Of a DNA stretch of 64,000 nucleotides, positions 1-9,557 are shown piece by piece. A model generated the notes under the pieces. That model was given only the letters and a program-made list of their open reading frames with translations. It did no database searches and was not told the DNA's origin. Every line of letters begins with the position of its first letter. Positions within the stretch are counted from its first letter, which is position 1. The DNA comes from Burkholderiales bacterium 70-64 (GTDB taxonomy: Bacteria > Pseudomonadota > Gammaproteobacteria > Burkholderiales > Burkholderiaceae_E): NCBI GenBank assembly GCA_001898645.1, contig MKUQ01000044.1:6055-70054 (forward strand), in the 5' to 3' direction. The translations under genes were made by a program, and so were the position numbers.

Positions 1-452
1 TGGCGCTGGTCGGCGGCGTGCTGGCGCGCAGGTTCGGCGGCGATGCGCTGTACCACTACGGCGGTTTCGTGCTCAGCGCGGTGCTGCTCGGGCTCGCCTT
101 CCTCAGCCTGGCGGTGCTGATGTCGGTGCTGGCGCGCGATCGCACGCGCGCCTCGGGCCTGGCGATCGTGTCGTGGTTCTTCTTCGTGCTGGTGTTCGAC
201 CTGCTGCTGCTGGGCGCGCTGGTCGGCACCGGCGGCCACTACGGCGGAGAGATCTTCCCCTACCTGCTGCTGCTCAATCCCGCCGACGTGTTCCGCATCC
301 TCAACGTCTTCTCGCTCGACGAGGTGCGCAACATCCACGGGGTCGCCGGCATCGCGCTGCAGGTCCTCGGCGACATCCGGGTGCTCGGTGCCGCCATGCT
401 GGCATGGATCGTCGCGCCCCTGGCGCTGGCCAACTGGAGGTTCAAGCCGTGA
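1..452 (+). CDS. nosY: NosY-type ABC transporter permease, C-terminal part (5' end outside window)
   Basis: The last ~150 residues of a membrane permease are present; the gene enters from the left edge in the frame whose codons begin at position 3. Three hydrophobic segments are visible (around 61-125, 165-220 and 350-430), and the text LLLNPADVFRILNVFS is typical of the NosY/ABC-2 permease family. NosY works with NosF (ATPase) and NosD in copper or sulfur delivery to nitrous oxide reductase. The stop TGA (450-452) overlaps the GTG start of the following nosL, which supports nos operon membership. Family assignment is firm; the exact role of NosY is still debated. Confidence 0.88.
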   Translation, partial: ALVGGVLARRFGGDALYHYGGFVLSAVLLGLAFLSLAVLMSVLARDRTRASGLAIVSWFFFVLVFDLLLLGALVGTGGHYGGEIFPYLLLLNPADVFRILNVFSLDEVRNIHGVAGIALQVLGDIRVLGAAMLAWIVAPLALANWRFKP

Positions 453-1036
453 AATCCCTCTGCAACTGCCGCCGGCACGGCGGCATGCCGGCCGCCGCGG
501 GCGGCGAGCGCCGCCGCTTCCTCGGATCGGTCGCGATCGCCGCGCTCGGCGCCCTCGCCGGCTGCGACGGCCCCGGCAGCGGCAGCAGCGGCGGCAGCAC
601 CCGCGCCCCCCGGGAGATCGAGGCATCCACGTCCTGCGAGCTCGACGGCATGCTGCTGGCCGACTACCCCGGGCCGAAGGGACAGCTCTTCTATGCCGAT
701 GCCGCCGAGCCGGCATTCTTCTGCGATACCGTCGAGCTGCTCAACATGCTGCTGCGCCCCGAGCAGGTGCGCAAGGTCGCCGCGGCCTACGTGCAGGACA
801 TGGGCCGCGCCGACTGGGACCAGCCGCGCGGGCACTGGATCGACGCTCGCGCCGCGTTCTACGTGCGCGGCAGCCGGCGCAACGGCTCGATGGGACCGAC
901 TCTGGCCACCTTCTCCGGGGAAGCCGAGGCGCGCACGTTCGCCGGCCAGTACGGCGGCACGGTGCTGCGCTTCGAGGACATCAAGCCCGAGATGGTCGAC
1001 CTGAGCGGCGGGGCCAAGTTCGACCAGCGCATGTGA
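449..1036 (+). CDS. nosL: NosL, copper-chaperone lipoprotein for nitrous oxide reductase
   Basis: This 195-residue protein starts at GTG 449, overlapping the nosY stop (GTGA). It has an Arg-containing N-terminus, a hydrophobic stretch and a lipobox-like LGALAGC, so a periplasmic lipoprotein is expected. The NosL signature CELDGM followed by LLADYPGPKGQ is present, as are FFCDTVELLNMLL and GHWIDARAAFYV. NosL binds Cu(I) and assists CuZ/CuA maturation of NosZ. The upstream in-frame extension inside nosY is a shadow and was rejected because of the lipobox position. Confidence 0.9.
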   Translation: MKSLCNCRRHGGMPAAAGGERRRFLGSVAIAALGALAGCDGPGSGSSGGSTRAPREIEASTSCELDGMLLADYPGPKGQLFYADAAEPAFFCDTVELLNMLLRPEQVRKVAAAYVQDMGRADWDQPRGHWIDARAAFYVRGSRRNGSMGPTLATFSGEAEARTFAGQYGGTVLRFEDIKPEMVDLSGGAKFDQRM

Positions 1037-1047
1037 GGGCGGGCGCG

Positions 1048-1716
1048 ATGCCGGCACCGGCGGCACGAGGAAGCGCACGCCGCCGCTGGCTAATCGCGGC
1101 CGCGGCCGGCTCGGTCGCGGCCGCGGCGGCGCTGCTCGGCCGGATGCACCTGCCGGGGATGCAGCCCCGCTCGCCGTCCGGGTCGCCGGCCGGATCACTG
1201 TCGAGGTCGCCGCCCGCGCAATTGCCGGCCGAGCTGTGCGTCGTCGCCCCGGCGCTGCCGTACGACCCGGCCAGCGGCCTGCCGCCGCATGCCCCGCGCC
1301 CAGTGCCGGCCGACGCGCGCTGCCCGGTCTGCGGCATGTACCCGGCGCGCGACCTGCGCTGGGCCGCCCAGGTGATCTATGCCGACGGCGCCGTGCACTT
1401 CTTCGACTCGCCGCTCACGCTGCACCAGTTCCTGCGCGACGTCGAGCTCTACAGCGGCGGACGCAGCGCCGCCGACATCGCGGCGCGCTGGGTGACCGAC
1501 TTCGAGACCGGTGCATGGATCGACGCCGGCCTCGCCTTCCACGTGCACGGCTCCGACGCGCCGGGGCCGATGCGCGCGGGCAACCTGCCGGCGTTCGCAT
1601 CGCAGGCGGCCGCCCGGCGCTTCGCGCAGGTGCATGGGGGGCGCGTGGTGCCTGCGGCGGCGATCGACCGGGCCCTCCTGCAGGCGCTGGACAGCCGCAG
1701 CCGGCACGTGCACTGA
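1048..1716 (+). CDS. Second NosL-like protein, N-terminally anchored, with a CPVCGM metal motif
   Basis: This 222-residue protein starts at ATG 1048, 11 nt after nosL. It has an Arg-rich N-terminus, one transmembrane segment (about residues 13-30), a Ser/Pro-rich linker and then a NosL-type domain with CPVCGMYPARDLRW, VHFFDSPLTLHQFL and GAWIDAGLAFHVHG. Unlike the first NosL (CELDGM), it carries the two-cysteine form of the Cu(I)-binding motif and an N-terminal anchor rather than a lipobox. It probably supplies copper to NosZ or a related cuproenzyme at the membrane. It ends the rightward nos operon; the next gene converges on it, 16 nt away. Confidence 0.8.
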   Translation: MPAPAARGSARRRWLIAAAAGSVAAAAALLGRMHLPGMQPRSPSGSPAGSLSRSPPAQLPAELCVVAPALPYDPASGLPPHAPRPVPADARCPVCGMYPARDLRWAAQVIYADGAVHFFDSPLTLHQFLRDVELYSGGRSAADIAARWVTDFETGAWIDAGLAFHVHGSDAPGPMRAGNLPAFASQAAARRFAQVHGGRVVPAAAIDRALLQALDSRSRHVH

Positions 1717-1732
1717 GGATGCGGGCGGGTGG

Positions 1733-4468
1733 TCAGTCGAGCGAGCGCCACACCAGCTTGAGCGCCGGATCGTCGGGGTCGGTCTCGATGGTGAAGCCGA
1801 GCGCGCGCATCAGCTGCATCATCGCCGTGTTGTTCGCCAGCACGAAGCCCTCGATGCGCTGCAGGCCCTTGGAGCGGGCCGCCTCGACGATGACGTTCAT
1901 CAGCGTCGTGCCCAAGCCCTTGCCGTGCAGGCGATCGGCGATCGCGATCGCGAACTCGCAGCTGCGCCGGTCCGGGTTGAGCATGTAGCGCACCACGCCG
2001 ATGATCGTCTCGTCGCCCTCCTCGGCATCCGGGTCGCCCGGATCGAGCGTGGCCACCAGCGCCAGCTCGCGGTCGTAGTCGATCTGCGTGTAGCGCGCGA
2101 GCATGCGCGGCGTGAGCTCGTTCTGCGTGGAGATGAAGCGGAAGTAGCGCGAACGCTCCGACATGCCGCGCACGAAGCGCTGCAGGCGTCCGCCGTCCTC
2201 GGCCCGGATCGGGCGAATGGTGCAGGCGCGGCCGTCGCGCAGCGCGCAGCGCCTGACCATGTGCGCGGGGTAGGGCATGATCGCCATGTGCCCGTAGCGC
2301 GGTCCGCATGCCCGCTCGCCCGCGATCCAGCTGCGCGGCACGGTGCGGTCGACCGCCACCCGGGCGTCCACCGCGACGGCACCGGCGCCGTCGGCGATGA
2401 CCGGGTTGATGTCCATCTCGACGATCTGCGGCAGCTCGCACACCATCTCCGAGACGCGCACCAGCATGCGCACCAGCGCCTCCACGTCGACCGCCGGCGC
2501 GCCGCGGAACTCGCCCAGCGTCTGCGCCACGCGGGTACGCGCGATCATGCTGCGCGCGAGAAAGCCGTTGAGCGGCGGCAGCTCGAGCGTGGTGTCGCGC
2601 ACCACCTCGATGCGCGTGCCGCCGGTGCCGAAGGCGATCACCGGGCCGAACAGCCGGTCGCGGAATACGCCGACGTACAGCTCGCGGCCGTGGCGCGAAA
2701 GCTTCATCGCCTGCAGCGTCACGCCGTCGAGGACGGCCCGCGGCAATGCGGCGGCCACCGCGGAGAGGATCTGCGCGTACTGCGTGCGCACCTCCCCGGC
2801 ATTGCGCACGTTGAGCACCACGCCGCCCACGTCGCTCTTGTGCGGCACGTCGGCCGAGCTGATCTTCATCGCCACCGGGTAGCCGATGCGCGCGGCGAGC
2901 GCCACCGCCTCCTCGGCGGTGCGCGCCACCAGGGTGCGGTTGACCGGCAGGCGGAACGCCTCGAGCAGCGCCTTGGATTCGAGCTCGGTCAGCACCTCGC
3001 GGCCGGCGGCCAGCACGGCGTCGACGATCGCCTGCGCCGCCGCCAGGTCGGGCGCATCGCCGCGCTCCGCCAGCGGCCCGGGCACCTGCTGCAGCAGCAG
3101 CTGGTTCTGGTAGAAGGTGGCGACCGTGGAGAACGCATCCACCGCCGCCTCGGGGGTGTCGTACACCGGGATCGCCGCGGCTTCCAGGCGCGCGCGCAGC
3201 GGGCGCGTCGTGCGATCGCCCAGCCAGCAGGCGAACATCGGCTTGACCATGGTGGCGCCGATCGCCGCGACGCGCTCGGTGATCTCCTGGGCCGGCACGC
3301 CGGCGCAGGGCGCGAGCAGCACCAGCGTGGCATCGGCCTCGGGATCGTAGGCGATCGCCTCGATCGCCCTGGCGTACGCATCGGCATCGGCGGTCACGCC
3401 CAGGTCGAGCGGGTTGGCGATCTCGACGCCCGGCAGGGCGTCGGCCAGCCTGCGCCGCGTGGGCTCCGTGAAGGGGGGCAACCGCAGGCGCTGCGCGTAG
3501 GCCCAGTCGCTCGCCAGCACCGCCGGACCGTTGCCGTTGGCGATCACGGCCAGCCGCTTGCCGATCGGCCAGTTGCGCGAAGCGAGGTACTGCACCGAGG
3601 TGAACAGCTGCGCGAACAGGCGCACCTGCACGGCGCCGGCGCGGCGCAGCGCGGCGGAATAGACCGCATCGCCGGCGGCGATCACCCCCGAATGCGTGCG
3701 CGCGCCCGGCCATCCGGCGGCGTCCCGGCCGCCCTTGAGGACCACCACCGGCTTGAGCGCAGCCAGCGCGCGCAGCGCGCTCATGAAGCTGCGCGCCTCG
3801 CGCACGGCCTCGAGGTAGACCACCACCGCCTTGGTCGACATGTCGGCCGCGAGGAACTCGAGCACCTGCGCCACGTCGACGCCGGCCTCGGCGCCCAGCG
3901 CAACCGCCAGCGAGAAGCCGATGGTGGTGCCCTGGGCCCAATCGAGGATGCCGGCGTTGAGCGCCCCCGACTGCGACACCAGCGCGATGTTGCCCGGCGG
4001 CGGCAGCGCACCCGGCCGTCCGGCGTTGAGCCGGCGCGCCGGCCGGGCGAACCCCACCGTGGCCGGTCCCAGCAGCTGCATGCGGGCCTCGCGGGCGATT
4101 TCGGCCAGCTCGGCCCGGACCCCGGCCGACGCGCCCGGCGTCAGCATCACCGCGGCACGCGCGCCCAGCCTCGCCGCGAACCGCAGCGCCTCGACCTCGC
4201 GCGCGGCGCCGACCGCCACCAGGGCCAGATCGCACTGCGCCGGGGCCCCGCCCGGCGGCGTCTCGCCCGCGGCCGGCGCGTCCGCCGTCCCCGGCATCCC
4301 GCCTGCCGCCCCGGCCTGCTCTCCGAGCACCGCCTGCCGGCTGTCGACGCGGGCGTCGCGCAGCTGGCGCGCAAGCTCGGCGACCCACTGCGGCGGCTCG
4401 CCGGGCTCCACCACCAGCACCACGGTGGCGGGATCGAACAGCGGGGTGAGCGGGTGGAGGTGCTTCAC
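1733..4468 (-). CDS. ADP-forming acyl-CoA synthetase-like protein fused to a GNAT acetyltransferase (Pat/YfiQ type)
   Basis: This 911-residue protein starts at GTG 4468. Domains in order are a CoA-binding Rossmann domain (about 10-130), succinyl-CoA ligase-like domains (about 140-470; NIALVSQSGALNAGILDWA), an ATP-grasp domain (about 490-700; GYPVAMKISSADVPHKSDVGG) and a C-terminal GNAT domain (about 745-911; HGKGLGTTLMNVIVEAA). This is the architecture of Pat-type protein lysine acetyltransferases, which modify for instance acetyl-CoA synthetase. It lies 58 nt downstream of a deacetylase gene in the same direction, suggesting a modification/demodification operon. Whether the synthetase part is catalytic cannot be read with certainty. 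No strong Shine-Dalgarno is visible before the GTG. Confidence 0.88.
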   Translation of the reverse strand: MKHLHPLTPLFDPATVVLVVEPGEPPQWVAELARQLRDARVDSRQAVLGEQAGAAGGMPGTADAPAAGETPPGGAPAQCDLALVAVGAAREVEALRFAARLGARAAVMLTPGASAGVRAELAEIAREARMQLLGPATVGFARPARRLNAGRPGALPPPGNIALVSQSGALNAGILDWAQGTTIGFSLAVALGAEAGVDVAQVLEFLAADMSTKAVVVYLEAVREARSFMSALRALAALKPVVVLKGGRDAAGWPGARTHSGVIAAGDAVYSAALRRAGAVQVRLFAQLFTSVQYLASRNWPIGKRLAVIANGNGPAVLASDWAYAQRLRLPPFTEPTRRRLADALPGVEIANPLDLGVTADADAYARAIEAIAYDPEADATLVLLAPCAGVPAQEITERVAAIGATMVKPMFACWLGDRTTRPLRARLEAAAIPVYDTPEAAVDAFSTVATFYQNQLLLQQVPGPLAERGDAPDLAAAQAIVDAVLAAGREVLTELESKALLEAFRLPVNRTLVARTAEEAVALAARIGYPVAMKISSADVPHKSDVGGVVLNVRNAGEVRTQYAQILSAVAAALPRAVLDGVTLQAMKLSRHGRELYVGVFRDRLFGPVIAFGTGGTRIEVVRDTTLELPPLNGFLARSMIARTRVAQTLGEFRGAPAVDVEALVRMLVRVSEMVCELPQIVEMDINPVIADGAGAVAVDARVAVDRTVPRSWIAGERACGPRYGHMAIMPYPAHMVRRCALRDGRACTIRPIRAEDGGRLQRFVRGMSERSRYFRFISTQNELTPRMLARYTQIDYDRELALVATLDPGDPDAEEGDETIIGVVRYMLNPDRRSCEFAIAIADRLHGKGLGTTLMNVIVEAARSKGLQRIEGFVLANNTAMMQLMRALGFTIETDPDDPALKLVWRSLD

Positions 4469-4526
4469 CGCGACAACCGGTGGCTCAGGACGGCAACCCG
4501 GGCACGAACCGCTTGGGGCCCGGCCT

Positions 4527-5453
4527 TCAATCGAGCGCGAGCAGCGCGCGCAGGTGCGCCTCGACGCAGCGCGCCAGCGACGGCAGGTGGTAGCCGCCTT
4601 CTAGGGTGGAGACGACCCGCCCTTCGCAGTGCTCGTCGGCGAAGCGCGCGATCTCGCGGCTGATCCAGGCGTAGTCCTCGTCGCGCCAGCCGAGGTGGCT
4701 CATGTCGTCTTCGCGGTGCGCATCGAACCCCGCCGAGACGAACAGCATCTGCGGCGCGAACTCCCGAAGCGCCGGCAGCCAGTGCCCCATCACCGCGTCG
4801 CGCAGCAGCGCGCCGTCGCTGTAGGGCGGCAGCGCCACGTTGCACATGTTGCGCCCGAGCGCCTGCTCGCCCGAGAAGGGATAGAGCCGGGTCTGGAAGG
4901 TGGAAACCATGAGCACCCGGTCGTCGCCGGCGAGGATGGCCTCGCTGCCGTTGCCGTGGTGCACGTCGAAGTCGAGCAGCGCCACCCGCTCGAGGCCGAG
5001 CGCCTCGAGCGCATGCAGCACGCCGATCGCCACGTTGTTGAAGAAACAGAAGCCCATGGCCTGCGCGCGCTCGGCATGATGCCCGGGCGGGCGCACGTTG
5101 CAGAAGGCACGCTGGTAGCCCTCGCGCACCACCAGCTCCGTGGCCAGCACCGCCGCCCCGGCCGCGTGCAGGGCGGCCGTCCAGGTATGGGCGTTCATGG
5201 AGGTGTCGGGATCGAGGTTGACGTAGCCCTCGGCCGGCGCGGCAGCCCGCATCTCCAGATAGTAGCGCATGTCGTGCGCCCGCCCGATCTGCTCGGCGGT
5301 CGCCGCAGGCGCCTCGAAGCTGTCCATGCAATCGAGGATGCCGCGCATGAGGAGCCGATCGGCGATCATGGCGATGCGCTCGGGGCATTCCGGATGCTCG
5401 GGCCCCATCTCATGCTGCATGCAGCTCGGATGGGTGATGTAGGCTGCTTTCAC
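4527..5453 (-). CDS. Histone deacetylase family protein (AcuC/class II HDAC-like amidohydrolase)
   Basis: This 308-residue protein has HDAC family motifs: PEHPECPERI near the N-terminus, RPPGHHAERAQAMGFCFFNN (His-His active site), LLDFDVHHGNGS (zinc ligands) and FVSAGFDAH. The start is set at GTG 5453 because an excellent Shine-Dalgarno, GGAGGAGG, lies 6 nt upstream and the family begins at KAAYITHPS; a longer in-frame extension has no support. Expected to remove acetyl groups from lysines or polyamines. It is first in an operon with the Pat-like gene and divergent from the ClC gene (163-bp intergenic region). Confidence 0.88.
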   Translation of the reverse strand: MKAAYITHPSCMQHEMGPEHPECPERIAMIADRLLMRGILDCMDSFEAPAATAEQIGRAHDMRYYLEMRAAAPAEGYVNLDPDTSMNAHTWTAALHAAGAAVLATELVVREGYQRAFCNVRPPGHHAERAQAMGFCFFNNVAIGVLHALEALGLERVALLDFDVHHGNGSEAILAGDDRVLMVSTFQTRLYPFSGEQALGRNMCNVALPPYSDGALLRDAVMGHWLPALREFAPQMLFVSAGFDAHREDDMSHLGWRDEDYAWISREIARFADEHCEGRVVSTLEGGYHLPSLARCVEAHLRALLALD

Positions 5454-7432
5454 TGACTCCTCCTCCAGGATGCACTGTAGCACCGGGGGAGGGATGCGAT
5501 CACGGCAACGAGGCCGGGGCGTTCGCCTCCCGGCGCAGCGGATCGGCCACCGTGCCGGTATCCTGGTAGCGGCAGCGGCGGCAAGGGGCGGAAGAGAGAA
5601 AATCAAGAAAGGGCGGATGTCACCGGAATCACGGGACGCGGAGGCTTCGGGGCCGACGCGCTTTGCCGGCTACGCGAGCCCAGGGGTCGCGCTCGAGGCG
5701 CTGCGCGCGACGCTCGCACGCGCCGACGCGCTGTTTCCGCTGTCGGTGATGGGGCTGCTCGCGGGCATCGTCACCGGCGCCGTCATCGTCGCGTTCCGGC
5801 TGGTCACCGAGCACGCGCTCGTGCTCGCCGGACTGATGGACGACGCCGAGCACTTCGAGAAGCTGTCGCCCGAATGGCGCCTGGCATTGCCGATCGCCGG
5901 CGGGCTGGCGATCGGCGTGCTGTTCCGGCTGGCGCGCCCCGCGTCGCGTGCCGTCGGTCCCGCGCACGTCATGGCGCAACTCGCCCGGCACGCCGGCTGG
6001 CTGCCGTGGCGCAACGCGGCGATGCAGTTCGTCGGCGGCGCCGTATCGATCATCTGCGGCCATTCGGTCGGCCGTGAAGGCCCGGTCATCCACGTCGGCG
6101 CGGCGAGCGCGAGCCTCTTCGGGCAATGGCTGCGTCTGCCGAACAACAGTATCCGAACGCTGGTCGGATGCGGCGTCGCCGGCTCGATCGCCGCCTCGTT
6201 CAACACGCCGATCGCCGGCGTCGCGTTTGCGATGGAGGTCGTGCTGCTCGAATACACCCTCGCCGGCTTCGCGCCGGTCATCCTCGCGGCGATGTCCGCC
6301 GCCGCGGTGAGCCGCGTCGTCTATGGGCCGGACCCCGCGTTCGCGGTACCGCCCTTCCAGCTCGCCTCGCTGCTCGAGCTGCCCTACATCGTGCTGCTCG
6401 GGGCCGTCGTAGGCTGCCTGGCGGCAGCCTATGTATGGGGAACGAAGACGCTCGATGCGCGCTCCCGGCACCTGCCGCTGCCGCTGCGCACGACGGCGGC
6501 GGGCGCCTTCACCGGCCTGTGCGCGCTCGTGGCGCCCGAGGTGATGGGGCTCGGCTACGATACCGTCCAGTCGGCGCTGCTCGGCGAGATCGGTTTCGTC
6601 GCGCTCGCGACGATCGCGCTGCTCAAGCTGGCGGCGACCGTGGCCTGCGGCGGCTTGGGCCTGCCCGGCGGACTCATCGGACCGATGGTCGTGATGGGCG
6701 CGACGGCGGGCGGCGCACTCGGCATCATCGGCGGCTGGCTGGTGCCGCACGCCGGCGCTTCGCCCGCGTTCTACGCCACGCTCGGTGTCGTCGCGATGAT
6801 GGGCGCGAGCCTGCAGGCTCCGCTCGCCGCGTTGATGGCGATCCTCGAGCTCACCGCGAACGCCAATACGCTGCTGCCCGGCATGGCGGCCGTGATCCCC
6901 GCGCTGCTCGTCGTCCGCAGCCTTTTCGGCCAGGATCCGATCTTCGTCGCGATCCTGCGCGGGCGCGGAATGGAATACCGCTTCGACCCGGTCGCACTGT
7001 CGCTGGAGCGGACGGGCGTGAGCGCGGTGATGGACAAACGCTTCGCAGCAGTGGAGATCGAGGCACCCGCCGAAGCGCTGGCGCAGGTGCTCGCGACGCA
7101 GCCCGATTGGCTGCTGGTCACGCGCGAGCGCGCGATTCTGGGCATCGTTCGCGCCGCGCAGCTCCACGACGTTCCCGCGGGCGGCCCCGGCGGCACCGAT
7201 CACGGGCAAACCGGCGACGCGCACGGGGAGGCGCTCGCGGCCTCGCTCGAGCAGGCGCCGCGCTTCGTGCTCGTCTCGATCTATGCGAGCCTGCGTGAAA
7301 CGCTGCAACGCCTCGACGACGCCGGTGCCGAGGTCGCGCTCGCGTGCGACGGGACCGGCACGCGCGCGGATCAGGTGCGGGGAGTGCTCGAGCGCGCGTC
7401 GCTGGAGAAATCCGCGATGACGCGATGCGACG

Positions 7433-7903
<471 letters not shown>

Positions 7904-7904
7904 G

Positions 7905-8672
7905 TCATGCCTCCGCCGCGTTCAGCGGGGCAGCGGCGCGCAGCGGCCGGCCGTGGAGCGGCCCGTCCGCTTCGGCCACGGTCGGGCCGATCAGGAAGTA
8001 GCCGTGCAGTCGCTGCGCAAAGCGCCGCAGCTGCCCGATCAGCTTGCGGTTGGCGCGGTTCAGCGCGTTGTAGCCGAGCACTGCGGGAATCGCCACGGCC
8101 AGCCCGAAGGCCGTCATGATCAGCGCCTCGCCCACCGGGCCGGCCACCTGGTCGATGCCGGCCTGGCCCGAGGCGCCGATGTTCAGCAGCGCATGGTAGA
8201 TGCCCCAGACCGTGCCGAACAGGCCGACGAACGGCGCCGTCGAGGCCACCGAGGCAAGCACCGAGAGGCCCGAACGCAGCCGATCGGCGCTGTCGTCGAT
8301 GGCCGCGCGCAGCGCATCGCCCACCCACTCGGCCAGGCTCAGCTGCCCGTGCAGCTCCTCGCGGCTGGCTTCGTGGTGCACGGCCGCGGCCCGCCCTTCC
8401 AGCACCAGGCCGTGGAACGGGTTGAGCCCCGGCGCCGGCGTGCCCGGCGCCCGCAAGGCCTGCAGGCCCTCGTCGAAGCTGCGCGCGTGCCAGAACGCCG
8501 CGGCGGCCCGCGCCGCACGGCGCAGCCTGATCAGCCGCCAGGCGCGCGTGACGATCAGCCACCACGAGACGACGGACATCAGCAGCAGAATCAGGGCCAC
8601 CGCCTTGATCGCCAGGTCGCCCTGGCTCCACAGGTTGAGCAGGCCGTAGGGGGAGGAATGCGCCGGTTCCAT
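7905..8672 (-). CDS. exbB: ExbB/MotA/TolQ-family proton channel
   Basis: This 255-residue protein has three transmembrane segments (about 20-42, 135-160, 175-205). The ExbB signature LSVLASVASTAPFVGLFGTVWGIYHA and GEALIMTAFGLAVAIPAVLGYN are both visible across residues ~140-205. It is the pentameric motor partner of ExbD. It lies between tonB (48 nt upstream) and exbD (1 nt downstream) on the same strand. It is probably dedicated to the adjacent TonB-dependent receptor. Confidence 0.93.
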   Translation of the reverse strand: MEPAHSSPYGLLNLWSQGDLAIKAVALILLLMSVVSWWLIVTRAWRLIRLRRAARAAAAFWHARSFDEGLQALRAPGTPAPGLNPFHGLVLEGRAAAVHHEASREELHGQLSLAEWVGDALRAAIDDSADRLRSGLSVLASVASTAPFVGLFGTVWGIYHALLNIGASGQAGIDQVAGPVGEALIMTAFGLAVAIPAVLGYNALNRANRKLIGQLRRFAQRLHGYFLIGPTVAEADGPLHGRPLRAAAPLNAAEA

Positions 8673-8720
8673 GGAATGTCCTCGTTTTCGGTGATGCGAT
8701 GAATGCGTTGCGCGCCGCCC

Positions 8721-9554
8721 TCAGCGCTTGAGCGAGAAGCGCACAGGAAGCTCGTAGAGATAGGGGATGGCCTCGCCGCCACGGCGTGCGGGAACGAAGT
8801 TCCAGCGCTGCACCGCCTCGAGCGCCGACTGGTCCAGCGCCGGATAGCCGCTGCTGCGCTTGACCCTCGCCTCGCCGGCGCTGCCATCGGCACGGATGAA
8901 CACCTCCAGCAGCACCAGGCCCTCCTCGCGCCGGCGGCGCGCACCGGGCGGGTAGACCGGCGCCGGGTTGCGCAGATAGGCGGCATCGGCCAGCGGCGGC
9001 GTCATCGGCGGCGCCGCGTCGCCCCCGCTGTGCGCCGGCGCATCGACTGCGCTCGGCCCCTGCGCGCCGGGCGGCGACGCCGGCGGCGGGCTCGGCGGCG
9101 CTTCGGCCACTGCCTCCGCCGGCGCCGTCTCGCGCCCGGGCGCGGTCTCTTCCGCCGAGGCGGGCAGCGTGATCGACCGCTCGCTGGGCGGCACCGGCAC
9201 GGGGGGCAGCGGCCGGAGTTTCGGCTTCGGCTTCTGCCTGGGCCGCACCTGCACCGTCGACGGCTCTTGCGGCGCCGGCTTGCCGCTCGCCGGCGCGGGC
9301 AGCGTCAGTTGCCGTGACGCCTCGGCCACCAGCACGCCGCTGATCGACGGCGGCGTCACGTCCTGCGCCGGCGGCGTCCCGAAACCCAGCAGCGCGACGG
9401 CGACCGGCAGCGCATGCACGGCCACCACGACCAGGGCCGCCGGCACGCCGTCGCGCCAGCGCGCCGGCGCCCGATCGCATGCGGCGGCCGACGCATCGCG
9501 CCCCGCAGGCAGGCTGCCGCCGGCGCGGCGAATGGGGTGATCGGGTGCGGACAT
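8721..9554 (-). CDS. tonB: TonB energy transducer
   Basis: This 277-residue protein has one N-terminal membrane anchor (about 38-60), a proline-rich periplasmic spacer (about 85-200, including KPKPKLRPLPPVPVPP) and a C-terminal TonB fold with NPAPVYPPGARRRREEG, VLLEVFIRADGSA and GYPALDQSALEAVQRWNFVPA. It links ExbBD to the plug of an outer-membrane receptor. Its ATG is only 3 nt after the Slam-like gene stop, placing it in the same transcription unit. Confidence 0.93.
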   Translation of the reverse strand: MSAPDHPIRRAGGSLPAGRDASAAACDRAPARWRDGVPAALVVVAVHALPVAVALLGFGTPPAQDVTPPSISGVLVAEASRQLTLPAPASGKPAPQEPSTVQVRPRQKPKPKLRPLPPVPVPPSERSITLPASAEETAPGRETAPAEAVAEAPPSPPPASPPGAQGPSAVDAPAHSGGDAAPPMTPPLADAAYLRNPAPVYPPGARRRREEGLVLLEVFIRADGSAGEARVKRSSGYPALDQSALEAVQRWNFVPARRGGEAIPYLYELPVRFSLKR

Positions 9555-9557
9555 GTT

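Noticed and set aside
1449-4663. Very long open frames on both strands across the Pat-like gene (up to ~1050 codons)
   Set aside because: Composition is Arg/Ala/Gly-rich shadow translation of high-GC3 coding DNA; the chosen frame has clear ATP-grasp and GNAT motifs.
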